From contig NZ_BNCK01000004.1 of assembly GCF_014656435.1 (NCBI RefSeq), positions 186,001-250,000 on the forward strand: DNA of 64,000 nucleotides, in the 5' to 3' direction. Below, piece after piece: positions 17,708-26,914 of the stretch (its first letter is position 1; every line of letters starts with the position of its first letter). Origin of the DNA: Thalassotalea marina. Its GTDB lineage: Bacteria; Pseudomonadota; Gammaproteobacteria; Enterobacterales; Alteromonadaceae. The position numbers and the translations under genes were made by a program. The notes under the pieces were generated by a model that saw nothing but the letters and a program-made list of their open reading frames with translations, made no database searches and was not told the DNA's origin.

Positions 17708-19393
17708 TTAAATTTCTCCCTTATCCAATTGCTCTGCTAGCCAAGTAGAATTACGCATTGCCAAGGTCATGATGGTTAAGGTACAGTTTTTGTGAGGGTT
17801 AGATGCAAAAACACCTGCATCCATCACAAATAGGTTGTTGCAATCCCATGTTTGACCCCATTGGTTTGTCACGGAGTCTTTTGGTGAACTACCCATACGC
17901 GTGGTGCCAACTTCATGGATAATTTCACCGCCTCTGGAAATTGCTTTTTCAGCAGGTGGCAACTCGCCAACTTCAGCGCCCATGGTTTCAAGTATTTGCT
18001 TGGCTGTTTTTAACCCGTGTTCAATTTGCTTTAATTCATGTTCAGACCATTTAAAGTGAAACTTGGCAACAGGAATACCCCATTGGTCTGTCACTTTATC
18101 GTCTATTTCCATGTAAGAATGTTTGTTAGGTAGCATTTCACCACGCAATGCAAAACCCACATATGCACCATAATGCTCCTTAACAATTTGTTTTGCTTTT
18201 GTGCCGTAGCCTTGCACATTGCCTGAAACACCTGCACCAGGCTGGCCAAAGCCACTACTAATTTCAAAATGATAGCCTCTGGGGAAATCAAGTTCACCGT
18301 TCGCGTGGGCTTTATGTCCCCACCAAGGAATAAATAAATGATTGCCAGTATGACCGTCTTCATTATAGCGAGGACGACCTTTTAGGGCAGGCACCAAACC
18401 GCTTAGCCATGCACCAGTTGTGTCCATTAGGTTTCGACCAACTTGACCACTTGAGTTGGCAAGGCCGTTAGGGTGATGTTTACCTTTGGAGTTAAGTAAT
18501 AAGCGAGCTGACTCACATGCACTTGCTGCTAAAATTACTACTCTTGCGGTTAAGTTATGTTCTTGTTTTGATTTTTTATCAACATACGTTACGCCCGTAA
18601 CCTTGCCATTATCATCAGTGGCTACCGATTTAACCATCGCATTCGTAATGACTTTAAGGTTACCTGTAGCTTTAGCCATTGGAATAAGCGAAGTAGTTGT
18701 TTGGAATGCAGCACCTATAGAACAGCCATGACCACATGGTGTCGCATAAAAACAAGCAGCACGATCATCTTTCGGACGAGTTAAAACGGCTCGGTGCATT
18801 GGCACAACTGGAATATTGTGTTTTTTCGCGGCTGCTGCAACTAAAAGCTCAGGTACACGTGGAGTAGGGGGCGGCTGTAAAATGCCTTCAGATGAAGGAG
18901 GCATGTCGTCTAGACCGGTATTGGTGCCACAGATTCCGACTATTTCTTCTGTTTTATCATACCAGGGCGCTAGATCTTTATATTCAAAAGGCCAATCAGC
19001 ACCCAATCCATCGCGTGTTTTACCTTTAAAGTCATGTTCACTAAAACGTAAAGAATAGCGTCCCCAGTGATTTGTACGGCCACCAAGCATACGAGCTCGC
19101 CACCAATAGAAAGTTGAATCTTTACCAGTCGTATACGGCTCATTGGGTACTTGCCAGCCACCATCAACGGTAGCATCATAAAAACCAAAGTTTTTATCAC
19201 TGGTACTCGTGCCCATCAAAGGTGCTTCACTATTACTTTTGAACATTGAAGATTCAGTTTTAGGATCATAGTCACGGCCAGCTTCTAACATAAGTACTTT
19301 ATGACCTGCTTTGGCAAGTGTATACGCTGCCATACCGCCACCCGCGCCAGAGCCAACTATTAATACCTGATGTTTAAAGTTACTCATGATCAT
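17708..19393 (-). CDS. GMC-family FAD oxidoreductase (sugar dehydrogenase large subunit)
   Basis: A 561-residue flavoprotein. The FAD-binding GSGAGGGMAAYTLAKAGH motif is at residues about 13-30, with EAG following. The GMC C-terminal block HEVGTTRMG and NPHKNCTLT supplies the catalytic His/Asn region. There is no signal peptide, so export would rely on the Tat-carrying small subunit encoded next to it. Relatives oxidise sugar hydroxyls, including the C3 position of glucosides. The neighbouring DUF1080 gene makes a 3-keto-sugar pathway the best guess. The start overlaps the upstream stop by 4 nt (ATG at 19393, or 19387 as an alternative). Confidence 0.9.
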   Translation of the reverse strand: MIMSNFKHQVLIVGSGAGGGMAAYTLAKAGHKVLMLEAGRDYDPKTESSMFKSNSEAPLMGTSTSDKNFGFYDATVDGGWQVPNEPYTTGKDSTFYWWRARMLGGRTNHWGRYSLRFSEHDFKGKTRDGLGADWPFEYKDLAPWYDKTEEIVGICGTNTGLDDMPPSSEGILQPPPTPRVPELLVAAAAKKHNIPVVPMHRAVLTRPKDDRAACFYATPCGHGCSIGAAFQTTTSLIPMAKATGNLKVITNAMVKSVATDDNGKVTGVTYVDKKSKQEHNLTARVVILAASACESARLLLNSKGKHHPNGLANSSGQVGRNLMDTTGAWLSGLVPALKGRPRYNEDGHTGNHLFIPWWGHKAHANGELDFPRGYHFEISSGFGQPGAGVSGNVQGYGTKAKQIVKEHYGAYVGFALRGEMLPNKHSYMEIDDKVTDQWGIPVAKFHFKWSEHELKQIEHGLKTAKQILETMGAEVGELPPAEKAISRGGEIIHEVGTTRMGSSPKDSVTNQWGQTWDCNNLFVMDAGVFASNPHKNCTLTIMTLAMRNSTWLAEQLDKGEI

Positions 19394-20082
19394 AGCTCTC
19401 TTATTTTTATATTTTTAAACCAGACTTTATCGCCATGGTCTTGCAAGCCAATATGGCCCGATTTTCCTTGCGCAAAGCCTTGCCAAGTCGCAAACTTACT
19501 ACTCTTAACTAAATTGTTCCAAGTAGTGCTGCCAATAACAATACTCGCAGTGGATACGCCGTTTTGCCAAACTTGTAAATGACCATCAACAAGTTTAATT
19601 GTCACTTGATTCCACTGCTCTGCAGGTTTATGAGAGGCTTTAGGAGAGGAGACTAAATCATACAAAGAGCCCGATAAATGAGAGTCTACTTTATTATCAG
19701 AATGACGTTCGTTATCCAAAATTTGTACTTCTGGTGCGTGGGAATAAATGGCTTGCCCTAGCTCATCTACAAGCACAAAAATACCACTATTACCCGCAGA
19801 GGAAATTTTCCATTCAAGTTGTAATTCAAAATTTTTATAGGCTTTTTTAGTAAGAATATCACCACCGCCACGCGCGGTTAGTGACATGGTATTATTATCT
19901 ATTTGCCATTTCTTATTTAATTGCTCACTTTTATAATTTCGCCATTGAGACATGTCTTTGCCGTTAAACAGCAATTCCCAACCGGCTTGTTGCTCTTGTT
20001 CACTTAGCTGGTTATCCGCAGCGTTTGAGGTATTGGTCATAATAGCCAATGACAGTGCTGCTAGTTTTATTGTTTTAAGCAT
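19390..20082 (-). CDS. DUF1080 / 3-keto-disaccharide hydrolase-like exported protein
   Basis: A 230-residue protein with a Sec-type signal peptide (MLKTIKLAALSLAIMTNTSNA) and one concanavalin-like DUF1080 domain. GWELLFNGKDMSQWR, FELQLEWKISSAGNSGIFV and the DNERH segment are typical. Members of this family cleave 3-keto-glycosides or bind sugars. It is the first gene of a three-gene operon with the GMC and Tat subunits, overlapping the GMC start by 4 nt. The substrate is unknown. Confidence 0.88.
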   Translation of the reverse strand: MLKTIKLAALSLAIMTNTSNAADNQLSEQEQQAGWELLFNGKDMSQWRNYKSEQLNKKWQIDNNTMSLTARGGGDILTKKAYKNFELQLEWKISSAGNSGIFVLVDELGQAIYSHAPEVQILDNERHSDNKVDSHLSGSLYDLVSSPKASHKPAEQWNQVTIKLVDGHLQVWQNGVSTASIVIGSTTWNNLVKSSKFATWQGFAQGKSGHIGLQDHGDKVWFKNIKIREL

Positions 20083-20682
20083 AATGTTGATTCTTTCTAA
20101 TTGTTGTAATTTGATTAACTTTAAAATTTTTCACAGCTTTTATAATAACTTACAAACAGTTTATGCCTGTTAATTAACTGTGATGCAAGGTCAAATTATG
20201 TTCTAGCCAGTAATGATAATAAGGTTTGAGCAAACAAAATCGTTAGTATTTTTTCGGTTGATAATGATACAAAATCGGCGTTTACGTGTAGAAACAAGGA
20301 CGTTTAATAGTAATAAAAGTAATGTGTAGCCTTTTAAATACAAAGACCAACCAATAAAGCCCAATGTTTAAAAATCTGCTTTTTGTAAAATTCGACACAC
20401 GATGTATGTTTAGTTTTATTAATTGAACTTATTGCTTTAATTAGTAAAAAATAGGGCACTTGTATTTACTGTTAAAACAATTAAAAAAGATAACTGATAC
20501 CAGTTAATAATATATAGCGCGATACGGGGTTTGTTATTAGTAATTCTCAGTTGTTCACATAAATAGGCAATAAAATATATTTTTTCGTGGATTGTGGCCA
20601 ATCTTACCGAAACCAGCAAAGCTTGCAGACGACAACGCAAAATTGTACTGTGCTTAAAGTCTATTTTAAGAAGGATTTTAAA
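20083..20682. other. 600-bp AT-rich gap, no convincing gene
   Basis: It lies between the divergent DUF1080 operon and the small membrane protein. I see only short ORFs without ribosome sites. TAACTG-ATAC-CAGTTA at 20491-20506 is a 6-bp-arm palindrome that could be an operator. The promoters of both flanking genes must lie here, but none stands out. Confidence 0.5.
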
Positions 20683-21042
20683 GTGATTGAGTTAAACTAT
20701 TTAAAAGTGGGTTTAACTATATTCATTTCTATATTTTTGTCGCTACTTAGCTATCATTTTTTTGAAAAGTATTTACTGGTAACTAAACAAGAAAAAGTAA
20801 CTCCGGTCATCTATCAGCAACCAAATGATTTCAGTAAAACAGCCTTGCAGATACAAAAACAAAGTCTAGAGCAAATAAAACAAATTAGAGAACTAAATAA
20901 AGAAGAGCGAAACAGAATTAATTCAATTAGAAGAACTAACGATGAAACTTGCCAGTATTGGCGCTCACAGTATCAAAAGAACTATAACGACTACAACAGA
21001 TCCCAAATGCAAAGTGCTTGTTCGAGGGCTGCTAATGATTAG
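20683..21042 (+). CDS. Small membrane-anchored hypothetical protein
   Basis: An unrecognised protein of about 119 residues. The GTG at 20683 is preferred because AAGAAGGA lies just upstream and the protein then begins with a single transmembrane helix (YLKVGLTIFISIFLSLLSYHFF). The rest is a polar, Lys/Arg/Glu-rich, probably coiled-coil region (QIQKQSLEQIKQIRELNKEERNR in part), ending with two Cys in NDETCQYW and QSACSRA. The longer open frame from 20587 lacks a ribosome site. The gene stands alone between two long gaps. Confidence 0.6.
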   Translation: MIELNYLKVGLTIFISIFLSLLSYHFFEKYLLVTKQEKVTPVIYQQPNDFSKTALQIQKQSLEQIKQIRELNKEERNRINSIRRTNDETCQYWRSQYQKNYNDYNRSQMQSACSRAAND

Positions 21043-21357
21043 CAGCTTTTACAAGTGGGCAAATACAATTCGTTTCAAGCATAGAAAAACAACGTTTTAC
21101 AAACATTAAGGCAACTTAAACCAACAGCCTTACTAGTTTAGCTATATTTATTACTTATTAAAATCACGATTTTAAAAGATTATGTGTACAAGTAATTAGA
21201 TATCATGCTACATTTGGCCTTATTACGTTTAATTTTGGTGTTTTAGCGCACTTGCTAGTATTTAAGTCGATTTAACTAGTATCATTTAAAATACAGTAAA
21301 ACACCCTGAAAGCACTATTATATATGGCTTTCAATGATTTAAAGCTATTATTTTACG

Positions 21358-21379
21358 TGACGCTACGCGAATTCTACCT
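21358..21379 (-). repeat. Recombinase-associated motif, copy 1 (inverted)
   Basis: TGACGCTACGCGAATTCTAC plus CT. It matches the reverse complement of copy 3 at 17 of 22 positions. Core ACGCTACG. Confidence 0.55.
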
Positions 21380-21409
21380 GTCATGGTAGCCAAAGTGCTT
21401 CTATTTTTC

Positions 21410-21420
21410 ACGTAGCGTTA
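21410..21420 (+). repeat. Recombinase-associated motif, copy 2
   Basis: ACGTAGCGTTA, identical over 11 bp to part of copy 3 and in the same orientation. Confidence 0.6.
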
Positions 21421-21562
21421 CCACTTTTAGCTGTTGTTTTAAGGCCAAGGATTTTAGTTTTTTAAAGTAATATTAATTTAGCCATTCTTCGCTATTACGT
21501 TTTGTATTTATAAATTGGTGATCGGGTTTCGTTATTATTTCTTACATTTGATTGTGCCACTT

Positions 21563-21584
21563 AAGTAGATTTTACGTAGCGTTA
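21563..21584 (+). repeat. Recombinase-associated motif, copy 3
   Basis: It contains TTTACGTAGCGTTA, ends 26 bp before the recombinase ATG, and is in inverted orientation to copy 1. Confidence 0.6.
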
Positions 21585-21610
21585 AAAACACAAAGGTAAA
21601 TTTAAAAATT

Positions 21611-22507
21611 ATGTTTTCCAACAAATGTGCTTCAGACATTTATTTGTTATCACTGCAATCTGAACAAAGCCGTGTCACTATGGAGTCGTTGCTTAACGTT
21701 GTTGCTTATAAACTTCAAAAAAAGAAATCACATCGCGACGTTGATTGGTCTAAGTTGCATTACGAACAAATTCTCATGTTGGTATCGGACTTACAGAAAG
21801 AAAAAAAATCTCCAGCGACAATCAATGTTTATCTCAGTGCACTTAAAGGTGTTGCTAAAGAAGCTTGGCGCAAAAAGAACATTGACGTAGAAGCATATCA
21901 GCACATTAAAGAAATTAAACGCATTAAAGGTTCGCGCAGTGTTAAAGGCCGAGCTTTAGAGTTAAGTGAACTCAATCAATTGATTGACTATTGCATGATG
22001 CAAGACGGTGTTATTGCAATGCGTGACGCAGCCGTTATTGCACTGGTATATGGTGCAGGTTTACGCCGACATGAAGCTGCAAATTTATTGTTATCAGATC
22101 TCGATTTAGAAGATGCAACGTTGCGTGTTTTAGGTAAAGGTAACAAAGAACGTGTAAACGCCCTTCACAACAGGATCCTTGAGATCCTCGACGTATGGTT
22201 ATTAGAGCGTGGTGTCGAGCCAGGTCCTTTATTTCAAAGGGCTCGCAAAGGAAATAGATTGATCAATGAACCAATTTCTGGGCAAACTGTATATGACATT
22301 ATCATTAGACGTTACCAAGAAGCCGGGCTAAAACGTTTAACGCCGCACGATTTAAGGCGAACATTTGCGACAAAGCTGTTAGAAAACGGCGAAGATGTTT
22401 TTGTTGTACAAGATCTTATGGGTCATTCATCGGTAGAAACAACTAAAAACTACGATCGCCGTGCTGATATTGCTAAAAAGAAAGCGGCAAGAGCATTACC
22501 TTTTTAG
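21611..22507 (+). CDS. Lone XerC/D-like tyrosine recombinase
   Basis: A 298-residue site-specific recombinase of phage-integrase type. The N-terminal SAM-like core-binding domain (about 1-100) is followed by the catalytic domain with all expected residues: Arg in GAGLRRHEA, the beta-hairpin Lys in GKGNKER, HDLRRTFA (His-x-x-Arg), MGHSS and Tyr in KNYDRR. It lacks the extra helix insert of integron IntI. It is shorter than typical phage integrases. It is not part of a visible xer locus, and no recombination directionality factor is adjacent. Its stop overlaps the convergent SRPBCC gene. Confidence 0.9.
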   Translation: MFSNKCASDIYLLSLQSEQSRVTMESLLNVVAYKLQKKKSHRDVDWSKLHYEQILMLVSDLQKEKKSPATINVYLSALKGVAKEAWRKKNIDVEAYQHIKEIKRIKGSRSVKGRALELSELNQLIDYCMMQDGVIAMRDAAVIALVYGAGLRRHEAANLLLSDLDLEDATLRVLGKGNKERVNALHNRILEILDVWLLERGVEPGPLFQRARKGNRLINEPISGQTVYDIIIRRYQEAGLKRLTPHDLRRTFATKLLENGEDVFVVQDLMGHSSVETTKNYDRRADIAKKKAARALPF

Positions 22508-22950
22508 TTATTCGATATAATTTGTTTTAATTGTTCAATGCTTTTAATTGCTCGCTGTTGAATATCTGTACTGAGCGTGTTTATCAGATTTGTTTCAGAG
22601 GATAAGTCAACGTTTCTTGAAAAATAGCTTAATTCAAACAATACGTCGTCGCCCTGCTCTGTAAACTCCATTTTCATCATAGGCAAAATGGGCGCTAAGT
22701 CTCCGTGAGTAATGAACAATTTATTCTTTTCATAGCGAACGACTTTAATTAACAAATCAGTCGAAATTCCATTTAGTTTTAATTTTTCAACATAGGACTT
22801 TCCTACAGAATTTTTAATAGCTTTATCTGTTGCTTCAACTCGATAAACATCAGGAAACCAATTGGCGTAGTTCTCCATATCTGTAACGTAGTTAAAAAAA
22901 TACTCTATGTTTGTTTGAAATCTGTGTTCTATTTTTGCAAGTGTGATCAA
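22504..22950 (-). CDS. SRPBCC/START-like ligand-binding protein
   Basis: A 148-residue protein with the polyketide-cyclase/START-like pattern: IEHRFQTNIEYFFNYVTDMENYANWFPDV at the start, strands in the middle, and a long C-terminal helix (LSTDIQQRAIKSIEQLKQI). Such proteins bind small hydrophobic ligands or act as cyclases, and the substrate here cannot be told. The start is a TTG at 22950 with a weak ribosome site. No better start keeps the first strand. It is divergent from a LysR gene 141 bp away, which probably controls it. Confidence 0.8.
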   Translation of the reverse strand: MITLAKIEHRFQTNIEYFFNYVTDMENYANWFPDVYRVEATDKAIKNSVGKSYVEKLKLNGISTDLLIKVVRYEKNKLFITHGDLAPILPMMKMEFTEQGDDVLFELSYFSRNVDLSSETNLINTLSTDIQQRAIKSIEQLKQIISNN

Positions 22951-23091
22951 AATAAGTTTCTCGCTGATTTAAAAATTAATATTTTGAATAATGCTTAACT
23001 TAACGTACAGTTACTTATAGTTTATCTTTGATTAACTAATAATTAATTAACTAATGTAAAATTAGTGACTCATTTGAATTAAAATTTAAAC

Positions 23092-23976
23092 ATGACAGAT
23101 TTAATTAATTACAAAGCATTTGTGTTAGTTGTTGAAACTGGCAGTGTAAAAACAGCGTCTCTACAACTCAATATTTCGGCTCCAGCAATAAGCAAAAGAT
23201 TGTTTAAACTTGAACAGGAATTGCAAGTCGCATTATTTAACCGCACTAGTAAACAGCTTGTTTTAACAGAGACAGGCGAATCTTTTTACCCTGAATGTAA
23301 AAGAATTTTAGCGGACATTGCAAATGTAGAAGCTGATTTAAAATCGACTAAAAATAAGGTATGCGGGGTTATTACGATTAGTTTGTCTAAAGCACTGCTC
23401 CGATCGTCAATTTTTAACGCTCTATCTGATTTTTCTAATATTCATCCAAATATTTCTTTTAATATTCAAACTACTGATGAAGTCATTGACTTAGTCGACA
23501 ATCAGGTAGATTTTGCTTTTTGTCTAGGTGAATTGAAAAACTCACCCCATATTATTGCTCATCATTTAACAAATACGAGACTGCTTGCTGTTACAAGCAA
23601 ACCATATTTTGATAAATATAACCCCCCTGCTTACTTTGACAAACTTGAACATTCTAAACTGCTTTTAATGAATACTTTTAAAAGTTCAATTGCATTAAAA
23701 ACGTTTTTTAGCGAACGAACTATTAATCCCGAAAAGCTACCTGCTCATAAATTTGATGATATTGAAGCGGTATATCAAGGTGTAACTCAACACTTGGGGA
23801 TTGGATTACTTCTAGATATTTCGATACAAGATGAACTTGAACAGCAAACCTTTGTACAAGTATGCCAGCAAGAAAAGTTACCGACTAAACCACTTTATTT
23901 GGTGCATTATAAAAGTAACTTTAATTTGCAGAAAAACGTTCTGTTTAAAAACTTTATTAAAGATTATTTCGCTTAA
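23092..23976 (+). CDS. LysR-family transcription regulator
   Basis: A 294-residue regulator. The N-terminal winged helix-turn-helix (VVETGSVKTASLQLNISAPAISKRLFKLEQEL, residues about 9-45) is followed by a substrate-binding domain (about 90-290). LysR regulators commonly control a divergent neighbour, here the SRPBCC gene, from the AT-rich 141-bp gap. The stop overlaps the convergent helicase gene by 4 nt. The inducer is unknown. Confidence 0.93.
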   Translation: MTDLINYKAFVLVVETGSVKTASLQLNISAPAISKRLFKLEQELQVALFNRTSKQLVLTETGESFYPECKRILADIANVEADLKSTKNKVCGVITISLSKALLRSSIFNALSDFSNIHPNISFNIQTTDEVIDLVDNQVDFAFCLGELKNSPHIIAHHLTNTRLLAVTSKPYFDKYNPPAYFDKLEHSKLLLMNTFKSSIALKTFFSERTINPEKLPAHKFDDIEAVYQGVTQHLGIGLLLDISIQDELEQQTFVQVCQQEKLPTKPLYLVHYKSNFNLQKNVLFKNFIKDYFA

Positions 23977-26678
23977 ACGGAAGTACTACTTATTGTAACA
24001 CCCAGTTTACTTTGAATTTTTTCAATACAAATGGCTTTATCAATCTTCCATAATCCATAACTTATTGGTAACACATCGATACCAGCCCGTTTAAATAATT
24101 TGTAGGTATTCAATTCAAAAAAATCTTGCCAAGGACCAGGATAGCCGATTAAATCAATGGCTAAATACCTATGTTCAACTCGGCAAAGAATATCTATCTC
24201 TGTACCCGCTATGGTATAACCAGGCCAGGTCTGTATCCCAATTTCATTTAATGATGACATAACATTTTGCTGAAATTCGGTAATTTCTGATGTTATGGCA
24301 TGTGATGCTTCAAACTCGCTAATTGACGCTAAATATCTGCGCAGCAAATTGTGCTCTGGTAGTTCAGCTTCATTAATTGAGACAAACAAAATTTGTTTTT
24401 GCCTAGCTCGCGTAATCGTAACGTTAAATACATCTTCTTTGTTAAGATAAACGGCAGCGCGTTTTGCCTGGTCATCAATTGAAAATGAAATTAACATTAT
24501 GTCTCTTTCTTCACCTTGAAAGCCAAATGGCGTTGAAACGCGAATGTTATGGTGTGCAATTTCTGATTCAGTAAAATTTAACTCTACTTCTTTTGCTATA
24601 TGTTCAGCTTGGTGACGAAATGGTGAGATCACTCCAATGCTATGACATATTCCTGACATTTGGTCGTCTTTAATTTGTGTTTTTATCGCCTCTATAACTT
24701 GTGTTGCTTCTTCGTGGTTTATGCCCACCTTGTCTCGCTCACCATTTACACGTTCTACAAATAAATGCCCGCTACTTGTACAGGGCCTATGCTGCATTAT
24801 TTTAAGTTTGTTTTGATAAAAACGGTTGTTACTAAAATGAATAAGTTCTGGCTTACTGCGAAAATGTTCATCAAGTAGTGCTAGTTGCTCATTACTAGTT
24901 AAAGCATTTAACGTTAGATCTAAAATAGAATTATCGCGATAACTAACAACTCCCTTCGCATCTGCAGAAAGATCATATTGACTCATGATCTTCGCTTCTT
25001 TGCTTTTAGCTAAAAATGAGTAATGTTTTAGTTGCTTAGTATCACCAACAACCATTGCGCGTTTGGCTCGATAAAAAGCTGGAATACAACTGGTAATATT
25101 GCATTGAGTTGCTTCATCAATAATGAGCAAATCAAACATTTCCGCATTCAGTGGTAACACTCGATGTAGAGTATTTAAACTTACAAGCCAAACAGGAAAA
25201 GCAGATAAAAGTGCTGAATATTCTATGTTATCAAATAACTCAAATTGTCTTTTTGATGTTCGACTACGAATGGCTTGATTAAATGCTTGCAGCGAACTTC
25301 GTTGATTTTTAACTAAGGTTGTTAGATTTTTATTTTTCAGTGCACTGAGGTAATTACTGGCAAGCTTTTCTCTTTCCAAATGTCGAGTATTGACCTCATT
25401 TAATGCAGTCCATTGATGACTAAGTTGCTGTATACCTCTGCCTACTAGCGCAAGGTATATTCGTCGCACCCATTTTGATTGCCTGTCCTCGAGTGACTTA
25501 AGTTTTTGTCCCCTTACAATGGCTTTTTGGCAAAATTTGGTGAATCGTTTTTCTAATTGAGTAAGAATGTGGTTGAGCTTTTGCAACTCAGATTCACACA
25601 ATTTAGGATCAGGTGACTGCCCTTCAGTTAAATACCCCGCGAGCAAATCAGCAATGTATGTTTTTAGCTTGCGAAGAAATTCCTTTTGGCCGGCACGAAT
25701 AGATATTTCACCCAAGTTAAAATTGTCTTCTAACTTACTTGCAATAACATCTAACGCAGCATCAGTATGCGCGACAATAAGTACTGATTGTCCTCTAGAC
25801 ATATGCTCAGCAGCCATTGCAGCTATAGTATAGCTTTTTCCCGTTCCTGGAGGACCAGAAGCACATCCTAAACTTGCATTAGCAGCAATTGAAATAAGTT
25901 TTTTTTGTGGCGTAGACAATAAGCCAGGCAAATAATCATATTTTAATTCACTATTTGCACTCGTAATCTGCTCTGTTCCAAATAAACCACTTAAAGGTGG
26001 CGATAAATGATTAGATTTAATAATTTCATCTAACTCATGCAGTACCCCCCTGCTACTCGTGGAACGCTCAATAAAAGCCAGCATTGATGCAGGAAGTAAC
26101 GATGGTACTTTTTTACGTAAAGCTTTAGATATTTCTTCGCTTTGCACTAATTCGGGATAATTGAGCAAATCTAACAAGTTAAGCTCTAACGGACTATTTT
26201 TAAGCCAAGATGTCCAAAAGGAAGGTGAATTTATTTCCGTATGAGTTAATTGATCTGGTAAGTTGTTTTCTTCAGGCATTAACACTTGAAGTAAAGACTC
26301 GTTTATCTCTGGAGCTTGCTCAGCTACAGAAAAATAATAATTATCATCGTCTTGTTCGAGCACTGCCTCATTAAAAAGAATGGGTGAAACCACTTGCTTG
26401 ACTTCACCTTTAATTTCTAATTTTCCAACGATAATAAACCTAGCGTAAATTAAGACACGTTCTCGTTGATACATTTCAACACGTTTTGCTATTTGCTCGG
26501 CAAACTCTAAAGGGATGGGTAAACGCGGGAGAAAACCGGAGCCAAGTTCATCTTTACCTTGCAACACTAGGCGATCTTCTTTTTTAAGCTTATTAATATT
26601 CCATAAATTAAGATCTGCGCAGTCTTGTTTGTAGCAGTCTTTATAATAAGAAAGAGTGTTTTCCTGACTCAAGGGCAA
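23973..26678 (-). CDS. Superfamily 1 (Upf1/Dna2-like) helicase with nuclease-like C-terminus
   Basis: A 901-residue AAA_11/AAA_12-type helicase. Walker A is GPPGTGKS (near residue 277), Walker B LLIIDEAT (near 523), motif III GDTKQLKHY, motif V STPFGFQGEERD and motif VI NVTITRARQ. A coiled-coil insert sits at about 340-460. The N-terminal ~230 residues are an OB-like/unknown region. The last ~100 residues (GTEIDILCRVEHRYLAIDLIG) resemble a PD-(D/E)XK core, but the usual Lys is absent. The start is a TTG at 26678 with weak support. It lies alone between LysR and the serine hydrolase. Repair, RNA or defence roles are all possible. Confidence 0.85.
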   Translation of the reverse strand: MPLSQENTLSYYKDCYKQDCADLNLWNINKLKKEDRLVLQGKDELGSGFLPRLPIPLEFAEQIAKRVEMYQRERVLIYARFIIVGKLEIKGEVKQVVSPILFNEAVLEQDDDNYYFSVAEQAPEINESLLQVLMPEENNLPDQLTHTEINSPSFWTSWLKNSPLELNLLDLLNYPELVQSEEISKALRKKVPSLLPASMLAFIERSTSSRGVLHELDEIIKSNHLSPPLSGLFGTEQITSANSELKYDYLPGLLSTPQKKLISIAANASLGCASGPPGTGKSYTIAAMAAEHMSRGQSVLIVAHTDAALDVIASKLEDNFNLGEISIRAGQKEFLRKLKTYIADLLAGYLTEGQSPDPKLCESELQKLNHILTQLEKRFTKFCQKAIVRGQKLKSLEDRQSKWVRRIYLALVGRGIQQLSHQWTALNEVNTRHLEREKLASNYLSALKNKNLTTLVKNQRSSLQAFNQAIRSRTSKRQFELFDNIEYSALLSAFPVWLVSLNTLHRVLPLNAEMFDLLIIDEATQCNITSCIPAFYRAKRAMVVGDTKQLKHYSFLAKSKEAKIMSQYDLSADAKGVVSYRDNSILDLTLNALTSNEQLALLDEHFRSKPELIHFSNNRFYQNKLKIMQHRPCTSSGHLFVERVNGERDKVGINHEEATQVIEAIKTQIKDDQMSGICHSIGVISPFRHQAEHIAKEVELNFTESEIAHHNIRVSTPFGFQGEERDIMLISFSIDDQAKRAAVYLNKEDVFNVTITRARQKQILFVSINEAELPEHNLLRRYLASISEFEASHAITSEITEFQQNVMSSLNEIGIQTWPGYTIAGTEIDILCRVEHRYLAIDLIGYPGPWQDFFELNTYKLFKRAGIDVLPISYGLWKIDKAICIEKIQSKLGVTISSTSV

Positions 26679-26914
26679 CGTCCAAAATGTAATGAGTAAT
26701 GTACTGAATTTAGTAACGTATTTAACTATTTATATTTATGTTTCTCATTAAGACAAATGTAAAAACAAATTGCAAACTAAACGTTGTACCGACAACAAGC
26801 ATCAAAATTTATAGCAAGTACGTTTAGTTGTTTTGAAGGGAGAAGTGCTCATTCAGTTGTTGATTGAGCACGATTTACAATGAAAGTTTACGTTTCTTAG
26901 TTAAATACTGTGTT

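Larger units (their letters stand above)
21043..21610. other. 568-bp gap with recombinase-associated repeats
   Basis: No gene is visible. The right half carries three copies of a CGTAGCGT-type motif (listed separately) just upstream of the recombinase gene. CTACC/GGTAG at 21374-21389 forms a small hairpin inside the first interval. Confidence 0.55.

Noticed and set aside
20437-20640. 67-residue ORF on the minus strand upstream of the small membrane protein
   Set aside because: No ribosome site, no recognisable protein pattern and AT-rich composition like the surrounding gap.
21358-21584. Integron attI/attC-like sites for the recombinase
   Set aside because: The motif does not fit GTTRRRY at the right place, the recombinase lacks the IntI-specific insert, and no cassettes follow.
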